Of a stretch of DNA of 57,423 nucleotides, positions 27,161 through 35,149 are shown one piece after another. The notes beneath the pieces are model-generated. The model did no database searches and was not told where the DNA came from. It saw only the letters and a list, made by a program, of their open reading frames with translations. This DNA comes from Pseudomonadales bacterium (GTDB taxonomy: Bacteria > Pseudomonadota > Gammaproteobacteria > Pseudomonadales > Azotimanducaceae). The position numbers and the translations under genes are program-made. The stretch covers positions 1 to 57,423 of the forward strand of contig JAJDTI010000043.1 in assembly GCA_022827245.1 (NCBI GenBank). The letters are read 5' to 3'. Numbering within the stretch: the stretch's first letter is position 1; each line of letters begins with the position of its first letter.

Positions 27161-28024
27161 TCAGGGGTCGCGCGCGATCAGGTAGCCCTGGTCGATGGCC
27201 GGCTCGCCTTCCGCATTCAGCACGGAGAACCACACGGCCTCGTCCGCCGCCGCGTGGATCCGCAGCGTGATGGAACCGGGCATCCGCACCATGGCCGCGA
27301 ACCGGCACCCGTAGCGATGCACGCGGGTGGGGTCGCCGTCGAGCTCCCGCTCCACCAGCGCCGAGACGGCGAGGGCCAGCGTCGCCGTCCCGTGCAGGAT
27401 GATGTCCGGCAGGCCGGCGGCCAGCGCCACCGCCCGGTCCGTGTGGATCGGGTTCCAGATGCGGGCGCACTCGGTGTAGACGTGGGCCAGTCCGGCCCCC
27501 ACCGGCATCTCGATGTCCTCGTCGCGCACGTCCGCCGCGGTCGGCTGCGGCGCGGGCGGGGGCTGGTCCTCCACCCGGTCTTCTCCGGTCACGGCGACGG
27601 CGCGGAAGATGCCGCCGTTCCAGGTCGTGACGATGGGTGCGCCGTCCTCGGCCTTCGTCTCGAGCCGCGTCACCTGGTATGCCCCGGGCCTGCGGGCCTG
27701 AACGGCCACGACGGTGGCGGTGGTGTACAGCGCCTCGCCGGCGCGCACCGGCCGATGCAGCACGACGTCGTGGGTGGCATGCACGCCCCGCTGGCTCTCT
27801 TCGAGGCTCAGGCTAGCCGCGCCCTCCATGTTCCGCGCATCGAGCATGACGGGCCACTCGGGACAGACCGGAAACACCGGATGCGCCTGGATGTCGCGCG
27901 TGGTGTCGAAGTAGGCGGGCGACGCGTCTCCGAGACCCGCCGCGTAGGACATCAGCCAGCGCGGCTCGGCGACGGCGCGAAAGCGCTTGCTCGATCGCCC
28001 GACCAGGGCGGAACTCATCGGCAT
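27161..28024 (-). CDS. MaoC-like double-hotdog acyl-CoA dehydratase
   Basis: 287 residues from ATG 28024 (GGAGG seven bases upstream). Two hotdog folds: an N-terminal FAS1-like half (about 1-145) with 'DVVLHRPVRAGEALYTTATV', and a C-terminal MaoC half. The hydratase-2 signature appears as 'ARIWNPIHTDRAVALAAG', then 'PDIILHG'. The active-site His of the NPxH motif is kept, but the usual Asp two positions before the Asn-Pro is replaced by Ile-Trp. This is seen in a subset of MaoC proteins and leaves hydration activity uncertain. It probably acts on enoyl-CoA or 3-hydroxyacyl-CoA. It is divergent from the SPOR lipoprotein. Confidence 0.85.
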   Translation of the reverse strand: MPMSSALVGRSSKRFRAVAEPRWLMSYAAGLGDASPAYFDTTRDIQAHPVFPVCPEWPVMLDARNMEGAASLSLEESQRGVHATHDVVLHRPVRAGEALYTTATVVAVQARRPGAYQVTRLETKAEDGAPIVTTWNGGIFRAVAVTGEDRVEDQPPPAPQPTAADVRDEDIEMPVGAGLAHVYTECARIWNPIHTDRAVALAAGLPDIILHGTATLALAVSALVERELDGDPTRVHRYGCRFAAMVRMPGSITLRIHAAADEAVWFSVLNAEGEPAIDQGYLIARDP

Positions 28025-28045
28025 GAACGGACCTCCGGGGCGGTT

Positions 28046-28075
28046 TTGACAGATCATAACCCCGCGGGCAAAGTA
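28046..28075 (+). promoter_or_regulatory. Possible promoter for the SPOR lipoprotein gene (TTGACA -35)
   Basis: A perfect TTGACA (28046-28051) in the 58-base divergent spacer is followed at 18 bases by the weak AAAGTA (28070-28075). On the other strand TATGAT (28058-28053) could be the -10 of the MaoC gene. The two overlap, so divergent control is possible. Confidence 0.3.
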
Positions 28076-28082
28076 GCTTGCC

Positions 28083-28814
28083 ATGAGCGCCCGGAACCCG
28101 TCCTTCCCTTCCCCGAAGGGCGCGCTGGCCCACGCGCCACCGTACCGCGCGCGCCGTTCGTTTGCCTGGGGGCGCCGCGTCATTGCGTGCGGGTTGGTCG
28201 CGCTCCTCCCCCTGGCCTCGGGATGCCGCTCCAACGACGCGGAAACGGTCCCCAACCCCTCCGCGGTCGCCGACGAGGATGCGAACTGGTTCTGTGGCGA
28301 GGGGGACGACAACGGCGAGTGGACCTGCGTGCGGGACCAGGAACTGCGGCGCCCCGCCGCAACGCCGTCACGCCCACCCGCGTCGCCCCGACAAATGCGG
28401 CCGGAGCCGACGGCGCAGCGCTCCGCCGCGCGACCCGCGGCGGTCCGCCAGACGCCGCCCGCGTCCCGTGCGGACCGTGAACCGGCTTACCGGCCGGGCC
28501 AACCCGTGCCGCTCACGGAAGTCCCGCCGCAGTACTACGTGGTGCAACTCGTGGCCCTCGCCAGCAAGGAGTCGCTCGAGGAGTACGCGACGCGCAAGGC
28601 GCTCCGCGGCATGTCGGCGGCCCGCGTCGAGCGTGGCGGGAGACTGTTCTATGTCCTCCTGCTGGGGGTGTTCCCGACCCGTGCCGCCGCGGACGAAGCG
28701 GCGGCCAACCTGCCGGCGGCGCTCTCCGAGTTCGACCCGTGGGTACGGCGGGTGGAATCGCTGCAGGAGGCTATCCGGCGCGGCGACGCGCTGGCGGGAA
28801 CGAGCGAGATCTGA
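28083..28814 (+). CDS. SPOR-domain lipoprotein
   Basis: 243 residues. A basic N-terminus and hydrophobic stretch end in the lipobox 'LASG-C' with lipidated Cys48. If the start is the ATG at 28083 the signal is unusually long, but no better downstream start is seen. A Pro/Arg/Ala-rich linker (about 80-140) leads to a C-terminal SPOR domain at about 148-225 ('YYVVQLVALASKESLEEYA', 'FYVLLLGVFPTRAAADEA'). SPOR domains bind peptidoglycan stripped of stem peptides, usually at the division septum. It is likely an outer-membrane lipoprotein with a role in the envelope. Confidence 0.83.
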   Translation: MSARNPSFPSPKGALAHAPPYRARRSFAWGRRVIACGLVALLPLASGCRSNDAETVPNPSAVADEDANWFCGEGDDNGEWTCVRDQELRRPAATPSRPPASPRQMRPEPTAQRSAARPAAVRQTPPASRADREPAYRPGQPVPLTEVPPQYYVVQLVALASKESLEEYATRKALRGMSAARVERGGRLFYVLLLGVFPTRAAADEAAANLPAALSEFDPWVRRVESLQEAIRRGDALAGTSEI

Positions 28815-28851
28815 TCGGGCGGATGCCGGGACGCCGCGAGGCATGCCGTGC

Positions 28852-28892
28852 CCCGATTCGACACGGGACGCCACGAGGGCGTCCCCTACAGG
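28852..28892 (-). repeat. Dispersed intergenic hairpin repeat, copy C
   Basis: Read on the minus strand: CTGTAGGGGACGCC, loop, GGCGTCCCGTGTCGA. The perfect 8-bp stem (28865-28872 with 28878-28885) differs from the stem in the copy at 56843 by paired changes. It lies between the convergent SPOR and cupin genes and covers the cupin stop codon. Confidence 0.75.
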
Positions 28893-29251
28893 TTTACGTC
28901 GTCGTCGATCGGGATGAACAGGCACTGGCGGGGCGCGCCGTCCACGGCCCTGCTGGTGTGCCCTTCCCCCTCCGTGTCCTCGGCCAGCAGGATCTCGCCG
29001 GCGCCCAGCCGGCGCACGGTGCCGTCGCCCACGCCGATGTCCACGGACCCCGCGAGATTCACGACGAACTGCCGTCGCGGCGCGTTGTGGAAGTCGAGGT
29101 CGTAGTCGCCGCCGACCTCCCGGAACACGACGCCGGGGCCGCGGATCAGCTCCGAGAGCCGGCCGATGGCTCCGTCCCCCGACAGCGGGATCTCGACATC
29201 CTCGAAGTGCGAGCGGCCGTCGTCGCCGGTGTAGACCCTTACGACGCGCAT
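28886..29251 (-). CDS. Cupin-domain protein
   Basis: 121 residues, a single cupin barrel. Candidate metal ligands are H55 in 'DLDFHNAPRRQFVVNLAG', the Glu in 'GAGEILLAEDTEGEGH' and H98. The family is common in Proteobacteria and usually annotated only as cupin. Catalytic or binding function is unknown. It is transcribed downstream of no obvious partner; the peroxiredoxin gene lies 37 bases upstream on the same strand, so the two may be co-transcribed. Confidence 0.8.
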   Translation of the reverse strand: MRVVRVYTGDDGRSHFEDVEIPLSGDGAIGRLSELIRGPGVVFREVGGDYDLDFHNAPRRQFVVNLAGSVDIGVGDGTVRRLGAGEILLAEDTEGEGHTSRAVDGAPRQCLFIPIDDDVNL

Positions 29252-29288
29252 CGCGACGCGTCCGGCTCCCGCGGCCCCGCGCCCGCCG

Positions 29289-29768
29289 TCACAGGGTTCC
29301 CAGGATCGCTTCGGCCTTGCTGACCTCGAACTTGTTCGGCGCTTCCACCGCGAGCTTCGTCACCGTGCCGTCCTCGACCACCATCGCGTAACGCTCCGAG
29401 CGCACGCCGAGACCGAAACCCGTGGCGTCCAACTCCAGGCCGAGCGCCTTCGCGAAGGCCCCGTTGCCGTCGGCGGCCATGACCATGTCGCCGACCTGTT
29501 GGTCCTGGCCCCACGCATCCATGACGAAGGCGTCGTTGACGGCGGTGCAGACGATGCTGTCCACGCCCTGCTCCCGTATCGCGTCGGCGTTTGCGACGTA
29601 GCCGGGCAGGTGCTGCTCGGAACACAGCGGCGTGAACGCGCCGGGCACGGCGAACAGCACGACCTTCTTGCCGCCGAACAGGTCCTGGGTGCTGCGCGGG
29701 GACGGACGACCGTCCTGCATGACGAAAAAAGTAGCGTCGGGGAGCCGGTCGCCTTCCTGGATGGCCAT
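29289..29768 (-). CDS. Peroxiredoxin (Prx5 type)
   Basis: 159 residues from ATG 29768 (AGAGGA upstream). The peroxidatic Cys is C49 in the motif PxxxTxxC, 'PGAFTPLCS' (42-50). The Prx5 hallmark 'TAVNDAFVMDAWG' follows, and 'GFGLGVRSERYAMVVEDG' is family-typical. It reduces hydrogen peroxide and alkyl hydroperoxides, generally with glutathione/glutaredoxin or thioredoxin. No fused glutaredoxin domain is present, and no second conserved Cys is obvious. Confidence 0.93.
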   Translation of the reverse strand: MAIQEGDRLPDATFFVMQDGRPSPRSTQDLFGGKKVVLFAVPGAFTPLCSEQHLPGYVANADAIREQGVDSIVCTAVNDAFVMDAWGQDQQVGDMVMAADGNGAFAKALGLELDATGFGLGVRSERYAMVVEDGTVTKLAVEAPNKFEVSKAEAILGTL

Positions 29769-29859
29769 CGCAAGTCCTCTTTGTGGCGTGGTTGAAGGCC
29801 CGGCAGTGTAACGGCGGCGCACCGCGCCGTTCAAATCGCACACGGCACGGGCCGCGCCG

Positions 29860-30537
29860 TCAACGCCAGGCGAAGTACGGCTGCTCGAAATGGGCGACCC
29901 GGGTGTGATTGCCCAGGATGCACACCTCTCTGAACTGGTAGATCATCGCCGCGGTGGGCGCCGCGATCGACGTGTCGCCGACGGGCATGCGCAGCACCGG
30001 ATGCGTACTCTCGGGGATCGGGTCCAGCAGCGGGGCGTCTTCGCGCAGGAACTCCGCGATGGGGATGCGGTGGATGGAGGCTACCTCCAGGGGGTTGAAG
30101 GTGAGTTCGCGATCCGCGCCGGCCCAGACCACGACCGGCGTGATCACGAAGCCGGAGCGCGTGCGGAAGTCGTCCAGCGTGCCGAGCACGTCCGCCGGCG
30201 GCAGCAGCAGGTCCACTTCCTCGTGCAGCTCCCGCAAGGCCGTCGTCTCGACGTCTTCTCCCTCGTCGCGCACGCCGCCGGGCAGCGCCCACTGGCCCGG
30301 GTGGTTCCTGAGGGCCGGAGACCGGCGCGTCAAAATCAGGGCCGCGTCGTGGCGCCAGGCGTCGTGCTGCGGCAGCCCCGGGACGCCGGGGCCGAAGGAG
30401 CTGTCCACCACCGTGATGGCCACCGCCGCGCTGCGCGCGCTCCCGCCGGAGGACGCGGAGCCCGGTTCGGCGCGCACGGACTCGAAGTCGCGGAGGTTCG
30501 CCTCGATGCGGCTCCGCAAGACCTGATCGCAGCGCAT
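29860..30537 (-). CDS. Nudix hydrolase, CoA pyrophosphatase-like
   Basis: 225 residues from ATG 30537. The Nudix box spans about 88-110: G88, E94, R102-E-L104, then E106-E107 ('ALPGGVRDEGEDVE' and 'LRELHEEVDL'). Position 108 onward reads VDL instead of the usual xGL. The context 'PALRNHPGQWALPGGVRDEG' resembles NudL-type CoA pyrophosphatases, which split CoA and acyl-CoA into phosphopantetheine and 3',5'-ADP. A few longer in-frame starts exist upstream but overlap the DMT gene. It is divergent from that gene across about 25 bases. Confidence 0.85.
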   Translation of the reverse strand: MRCDQVLRSRIEANLRDFESVRAEPGSASSGGSARSAAVAITVVDSSFGPGVPGLPQHDAWRHDAALILTRRSPALRNHPGQWALPGGVRDEGEDVETTALRELHEEVDLLLPPADVLGTLDDFRTRSGFVITPVVVWAGADRELTFNPLEVASIHRIPIAEFLREDAPLLDPIPESTHPVLRMPVGDTSIAAPTAAMIYQFREVCILGNHTRVAHFEQPYFAWR

Positions 30538-30562
30538 CGAATCAGGGTACCGGGTGGGTAGC

Positions 30563-31447
30563 ATGCTGTCGAACCGGAAACCCCGCGACGCCGAGCGCCG
30601 GGCGGTCCTGTTCGCGCTCGCCACCGTGGTGCTGTGGTCGACGGTCGCCACGGGTTTCAAGCTCGGGCTCGCCGTGATGCGCCCGCTGCAGTTGCTGGCC
30701 CTTGGCAGCATGGTCTCGCTGGTCTTCTTCGCGGCCGCGTATCTCGTGGTCCGGCCCCCTCCCGCGCCCCGCGCCGCCCTCGCACGCGCCGCCGCCCTCG
30801 GGCTGATCAACCCCTTCGCCTATTACCTGGTGCTGTTCGAGGCCTACGACCGGCTTCCCGCCCAGGTGGCGCAGCCCCTCAACTACACCTGGGCGATCAC
30901 GCTCGCCGTCCTGGCCGTGCCGATCCTCGGACAGCGTCTCGACCGGCGCACCGGGGCCGGCATCCTGGTCAGCTACCTCGGGGTCGTCGTGCTGGTCACC
31001 CGGGGCGAGTTCACGGCCTTCGACACCTTCGACGGACTCGGCATCGTCCTCGCGCTCGGCAGCACGGTGATATGGGCCTCCTACTGGCTCGCCACCGTGC
31101 GCCTCGGCCTGCACCCGGTCCAGATGCTGCTGGCCGTCTTCACGACCGGCACGGCGTGCGTGGTAACGGCTTGCGTCCTCACCGAAGGGCTGCCGCCGCT
31201 GACCGCGGAGAACCTCGGGTACGGCCTCTGGGTCGGGCTCGTGGAAATGGGCGTGACGTTCCTGCTCTGGCAGCGCGCGCTTGCGCTCACCGCGCACGCG
31301 GGACGCATCTCGCAGCTCATCTTCCTGTCGCCCTTCCTGTCGCTGGTGATGATCGCCAACGTGCTCGGCGAGACCATCCACCCGAGCGCCGTGGCGGGGC
31401 TCGTGCTGATCGTCGGAGGGCTGCTGTTGCGGCCGCGGCCCTCCTGA
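30563..31447 (+). CDS. DMT-superfamily permease (EamA family)
   Basis: 294 residues from ATG 30563; a GTG at 30554 would add three. Ten membrane helices form two EamA repeats (about 10-140 and 150-290), with typical segments 'ALATVVLWSTVATGFKLG' and 'TYTWAITLAVLAVPILGQ'-like sequence in the first half and 'SPFLSLVMIANVLGETIHP' in the second. It is likely an inner-membrane metabolite or amino-acid exporter, substrate unknown. It converges with the LLM oxidoreductase across a GC-rich hairpin. Confidence 0.88.
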   Translation: MLSNRKPRDAERRAVLFALATVVLWSTVATGFKLGLAVMRPLQLLALGSMVSLVFFAAAYLVVRPPPAPRAALARAAALGLINPFAYYLVLFEAYDRLPAQVAQPLNYTWAITLAVLAVPILGQRLDRRTGAGILVSYLGVVVLVTRGEFTAFDTFDGLGIVLALGSTVIWASYWLATVRLGLHPVQMLLAVFTTGTACVVTACVLTEGLPPLTAENLGYGLWVGLVEMGVTFLLWQRALALTAHAGRISQLIFLSPFLSLVMIANVLGETIHPSAVAGLVLIVGGLLLRPRPS

Positions 31448-31457
31448 ACCGGGAGCG

Positions 31458-31481
31458 CCGCGGGCCACGAGGACCCCGCGG
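31458..31481. terminator. Bidirectional terminator-like hairpin
   Basis: CCGCGGG and CCCGCGG (arms 31458-31464 and 31475-31481, ten-base loop) fill the 34-base spacer between convergent genes. There is no T-tract. Confidence 0.45.
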
Positions 31482-32399
31482 TCAGAGCATCTCGGCCAGG
31501 AAGTCCACGGTCCGCTCGTAGGACCCCTCGTCGACGTGCATGACGACCGCGTTGAGGTCGGTGACGCCCGCGTTCCGGTACCGCTCGAGCTGGCCGCGGA
31601 AGGCGTTCTCGTCGCCCAGGATCGCGACGTCCGCCGGACCGGCCGCGCCTTCGCGGTCGAGCATGCCCCGGTAGGACGGGAGCTGGCCGTAGATCGCGAG
31701 TTCCGCGTTGATCTTCTCGCGCGCCGCGTCCGCGTCGTGGGTCAGCGCCACCGGAATCCCGGCCACCACCCGGGGCGCCGGCCGGCCCGCGGTATCCGCC
31801 GCCGCCGAGAGCCGCCGGACGATGTGTTCTTCCATGGTCTTCGGCCCGACCATCCAGGTGTTCGTACCGTCCGCCAGCTCCCCCGCCACCTTGAGCATCG
31901 CCGGCCCCAGTGCGGCGACGACGGTCGGGACGGGATCGGCCCCCGGGATCGTCAACTGAAGCCCGTGTACGCGATAGTGGTCGCCGTCGAAGTTCAGCGC
32001 CTCGCCGCGCAGCGCCGGCATCAGCACGGAGAGGTACTCGCGCATGTGGCGCGCGGGCCGGTCGTAGGAGAAGCCGAGCATGTCCTCGATGACGATCTTG
32101 TGCGACAGCCCGATGCCGAGGGTGAGGCGGTTGTTCGTGGCGGCTGCGGCGGTCATGGCCTGCTGGGCCATGGCGGTCGGATGACGCGGGTAGGTCGGCG
32201 TCACCGCCGTTCCGAGCCCGATCCGTTCCGTTTCCCGGCCGATCACCGTCAGCGCCAGGATGGCGTCGAACGAGAAGATGTTCGGCAGCCAGAACGTGTC
32301 GAAGCCGCGAGCGTCCGCCCGCCGGGCGATCTCGACGACATCGTCGAGGGTGGCGCCCGCGGCGGTCGGGTCGGCGCCGAAGTTGATGCCTATGCGCAT
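31482..32399 (-). CDS. LLM-class F420-dependent oxidoreductase
   Basis: 305 residues from ATG 32399 (GGAG eight bases upstream). It is a luciferase-like (beta/alpha)8 barrel: 'MRIGINFGADPTAAG', 'GFDTFWLPNIFSFDAILAL', 'LTLGIGLSHKIVIEDMLG' and 'DGTNTWMVGPKTMEEH' are typical of the LLM group that uses F420 rather than FMN. It would reduce or oxidise an organic substrate with F420H2 or F420. The gene is divergent from npdG and the F420 biosynthesis genes, which strengthens the cofactor call. The substrate is unknown. Confidence 0.88.
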   Translation of the reverse strand: MRIGINFGADPTAAGATLDDVVEIARRADARGFDTFWLPNIFSFDAILALTVIGRETERIGLGTAVTPTYPRHPTAMAQQAMTAAAATNNRLTLGIGLSHKIVIEDMLGFSYDRPARHMREYLSVLMPALRGEALNFDGDHYRVHGLQLTIPGADPVPTVVAALGPAMLKVAGELADGTNTWMVGPKTMEEHIVRRLSAAADTAGRPAPRVVAGIPVALTHDADAAREKINAELAIYGQLPSYRGMLDREGAAGPADVAILGDENAFRGQLERYRNAGVTDLNAVVMHVDEGSYERTVDFLAEML

Positions 32400-32534
32400 G
32401 CGTCGCTCTCCGGGGAAGGAAACGGCAAGCGTACAACACCGCGCCGGCACGGCAGGCCGGCTCGCGGGAACGGCGTCCCGACCCCTCCGGCTCGTGGATT
32501 ACCATGGACAGCCGACTGCCAACGACATGACGCC

Positions 32535-32672
32535 ATGCACACCGACGTCGGCGAGTTCATCGATCACCTCGGCGGTCTGGGGATCGAAATCGTGCGCCCG
32601 GACGAGACGGCAACAGGCGAACCGGACGACCTCTCGGCGTGGGTGAGGCGGCGAGCGCCGCCTGGAAGCTGA
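32535..32672 (+). CDS. Doubtful 45-residue reading frame in the LLM/npdG spacer
   Basis: The 342-base spacer 32400-32741 holds an ATG frame of 45 residues (MHTDVGEFIDHLGGLGIEIV...). It has no clear ribosome-binding site and no recognised family. The opposite strand is also open there. It may be a decayed fragment. The only other feature in the spacer is the npdG promoter. Confidence 0.2.
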   Translation: MHTDVGEFIDHLGGLGIEIVRPDETATGEPDDLSAWVRRRAPPGS

Positions 32673-32687
32673 TCGGCCCGCACCGGC

Positions 32688-32717
32688 TTGCCAACCCCCG
32701 GACGGCCTGCGGATAAT
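32688..32717 (+). promoter_or_regulatory. Sigma-70-like promoter for the F420 biosynthesis operon
   Basis: TTGCCA (32688-32693) and GATAAT (32712-32717) are separated by 18 bases, the best two-box promoter in the window. The start would be near 32724, about 18 bases before the npdG ATG. Confidence 0.6.
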
Positions 32718-32741
32718 CGCCGCTTTTTTCGGGGGGTGCGG

Positions 32742-33407
32742 ATGGCCGGCAAGGAAACGATCGCCATACTCGGCGGCACGGGCGACCTCGGCACGGGCCT
32801 GGCGATACGCTGGTCGCGCGCCGGACACCGGATCGTGATCGGCTCCCGCCGGCTGGAGAAGGCCCAGGCTGCCGTCGACCATCTCGCTACGATCTCCCCC
32901 GAGACCCCTGCGGTCCCGATGGAGAATCCCGGCGCGGCGGCGGCGGGCGACATCGTGGTCCTCACGGTGCCCGCGGAGCACCAGGTCTCGACGCTCGAGA
33001 CGGTGCGGGACGGGTTGACGGGCAAGATCCTCATCGACGTCACGGCCCCGCTCGTGCCGCCCCGGGTGGGCACGGTCCAGCTCCCGGCGGAGGGCTCCGC
33101 CGGCAAGCGGGCGCAGGACCTCCTCGGGGACGATGTCATGGTCGTCTCGGCGTTCCAGAACATCGCCGCCCACCTGCTCCAGGAAGACGTACGGATCGAG
33201 TGCGACGTGCTCGTCGCCGGCAACAAGCGCGTTGCGCGGGACAAGGTCATCGAACTGATCGCCGAGGCGGGTCTGACCGGCTGGCACGCCGGGCCGATCG
33301 AGAACGCGGCGGCGGCCGAGGCGCTCACCAGCATCCTCATCCAGATCAACCGGCGGCACGAGATCTCCCACTCCGGCATCAAGATCGTCGGCCAGTCGGA
33401 CCACTGA
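32742..33407 (+). CDS. npdG: NADPH:F420 oxidoreductase
   Basis: 221 residues from ATG 32742 with a G-rich ribosome-binding site. The dinucleotide-binding motif is 'AILGGTGDLGTGLAIRWSRA', followed by 'VIGSRRLEKA', whose Ser-Arg-Arg favours NADP(H). Family landmarks 'LIDVTAPLVPP' and 'SAFQNIAAHLL' match NpdG/Fno. It moves hydride between NADPH and F420, supplying F420H2 for F420-dependent reductases. It is the first gene of the F420 operon. Confidence 0.93.
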   Translation: MAGKETIAILGGTGDLGTGLAIRWSRAGHRIVIGSRRLEKAQAAVDHLATISPETPAVPMENPGAAAAGDIVVLTVPAEHQVSTLETVRDGLTGKILIDVTAPLVPPRVGTVQLPAEGSAGKRAQDLLGDDVMVVSAFQNIAAHLLQEDVRIECDVLVAGNKRVARDKVIELIAEAGLTGWHAGPIENAAAAEALTSILIQINRRHEISHSGIKIVGQSDH

Positions 33408-33453
33408 CATCACCGCGCCAGCGCTCACCGTCACCGGCATCGAAGGGCTCCCC

Positions 33454-34176
33454 ATGGTGGCGCCCGGGGACGATCTCGCGCGCCTGCTGCTCGACGCTGC
33501 CGCCGCGCAGGACCTCGTGCTCGAAGACGGCGACGTGCTGGTCGTCGCGCAGAAGATCGTCTCGAAGGCCGAGGGGCGCCTGGTCCGCCTCGCCGACGTG
33601 ACGCCTTCCCCGGAAGCCGTGGTCCTGGCGGAGGAGACCGACAAGGATCCGCGTCTCGTGCAGCTCATCCTGGACGAGTCGACGGAGGTCGTCCGGAAGA
33701 AACCCGGCGTCCTGATCGTCCGGCACGCGCTCGGCATCGTGGGCGCGCACGCCGGCATCGACCAGTCCAACATCGAACACGGCGACGACGAGTCCGCCCT
33801 GCTCCTGCCCGAGGACCCGGACGGCTCGGCCGCCCGTCTCCACGCGGAACTCTTGCGCCGGACGGGCAGACACGTGGGCGTGATCATCAGCGACAGCGCG
33901 AACCGCCCGTGGCGTCTCGGGACGGTCGGCATGGCGATCGGCGCCGCCGGCGTCGCCCCCCTGCACGATCACCGCGGCGGGACGGACCTGTTCGGCCGTG
34001 AACTCAAGGTCACGCTCATCAACCGCGCCGACAGCCTCGCCACCGCGGCTACGCTGGTCATGGGCGAGACGACCGAACGCATCCCGGCCGCCCTGGTGAA
34101 AGGGTTGGCCCAGGACGCCGCCAGCGACGGCGCCGCGTCCATGCTGCGCCCCCTGGAAGAGGACCTGTTCCGATGA
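33454..34176 (+). CDS. cofE: Coenzyme F420:L-glutamate ligase
   Basis: 240 residues from the first usable ATG (33454). It adds L-glutamate to F420-0 with GTP. 'GDVLVVAQKIVSKAEGR', 'SNIEHGDDESALLLPEDPDG' and 'GVIISDSANRPWRLG' are CofE hallmarks. The recognisable family N-terminus ('LTVTGIEGLPMVAPGDDL') continues in frame about 10-15 codons upstream of this ATG to just after the npdG stop, where no ATG, GTG or TTG exists. Either an ATC at 33409 is used, the N-terminus is truncated, or the assembly has an error. It lacks the C-terminal nitroreductase-like domain of actinobacterial FbiB. Its stop overlaps cofD by four bases. Confidence 0.9.
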   Translation: MVAPGDDLARLLLDAAAAQDLVLEDGDVLVVAQKIVSKAEGRLVRLADVTPSPEAVVLAEETDKDPRLVQLILDESTEVVRKKPGVLIVRHALGIVGAHAGIDQSNIEHGDDESALLLPEDPDGSAARLHAELLRRTGRHVGVIISDSANRPWRLGTVGMAIGAAGVAPLHDHRGGTDLFGRELKVTLINRADSLATAATLVMGETTERIPAALVKGLAQDAASDGAASMLRPLEEDLFR

Positions 34177-35135
34177 GGGTCGTCGCGCTGACGGGCGGCA
34201 TCGGCGGCGCGAAGCTCGCGCTCGGCCTCACCCGGCTGCTCGGACCGGACGAACTCTCCTTCGTGGTCAACACGGGCGACGATTTCGAACACCTCGGCTT
34301 CCACATCTCCCCGGACGTCGACACGCTCACCTACACCCTGGCCGAAGAGGCCAATCCCGAAACCGGGTGGGGACGCCGCGACGAGACCTGGCACTTCATG
34401 GAGGCCCTGGAGCGTTTCGGCGGCGAGACCTGGTTCCGTCTCGGCGACCGCGACCTCGCGCTGCACGCGTTCCGGCGCAGCCGCCTGGACGCCGGGGCGA
34501 CGCTGACCCAGGTCACGGGCGAGTTGTGCGGCAAACTCGGTATCGCGCACGACGTCTGGCCGATGTCTGACGAACCCGTGCGCACGCATGTACGGACTTC
34601 GGACGGCTTCCTCGCCTTCCAGCACTACTTCGTCCGGGACCGGTGCGCCCCGGCGGTCACGGGCTTCGAGTTCGCGGGCATCGAGACCGCGGCCGTGAAC
34701 CCGGAACTGGTCACGGCGCTGCAGGGGCCCGTACGCGCCGTCGTGATCTGTCCGTCGAACCCGTTCGTATCGGTCGACCCGATCCTGGACATACCGGGCA
34801 TGCGGGACCTGCTGCGGGGCACCGGCGCCCCGGTCCTGGCGGTCTCGCCCATCGTCGGCGGTCAGGCCATCAAGGGGCCGACGGCGAAGATGATGCGGGA
34901 ACTCGCGATTCCCGCGACCGCCGAGCAGGTCGCCGCGCACTACGCCGGGCTGATCACCGCCTTCGTGCTCGACGAGCGCGACGCGGCGGCGCAGCCGGCG
35001 GTCGAGGCGCTCGGGCTCGACACGGTCGTCGCACAGACGGTCATGGTCACGCTGCAGGATCGCGTGGACCTGGCGCGCGCCGTTCTCGACTTCATCGACC
35101 GGCTGCGGGCCGACCCGCGGCCGTCCGACGGCTGA
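34173..35135 (+). CDS. cofD: 2-phospho-L-lactate (or phosphoenolpyruvate/phosphoglycerate) transferase
   Basis: 320 residues, ATGA overlap with cofE. It joins the activated phospho-acid from CofC to Fo, giving (dehydro) F420-0. The family motifs 'VVALTGGIGGAKLALGL' and 'SPIVGGQAIKGPTAKMM' are intact, as is 'NTGDDFEHLGFHISPDVDT', which binds the metal and Fo. Whether the side chain derives from lactate, PEP or 3-phosphoglycerate depends on CofC and cannot be read here. Confidence 0.95.
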   Translation: MRVVALTGGIGGAKLALGLTRLLGPDELSFVVNTGDDFEHLGFHISPDVDTLTYTLAEEANPETGWGRRDETWHFMEALERFGGETWFRLGDRDLALHAFRRSRLDAGATLTQVTGELCGKLGIAHDVWPMSDEPVRTHVRTSDGFLAFQHYFVRDRCAPAVTGFEFAGIETAAVNPELVTALQGPVRAVVICPSNPFVSVDPILDIPGMRDLLRGTGAPVLAVSPIVGGQAIKGPTAKMMRELAIPATAEQVAAHYAGLITAFVLDERDAAAQPAVEALGLDTVVAQTVMVTLQDRVDLARAVLDFIDRLRADPRPSDG

Positions 35136-35149
35136 GCGGCGACCGGCCC

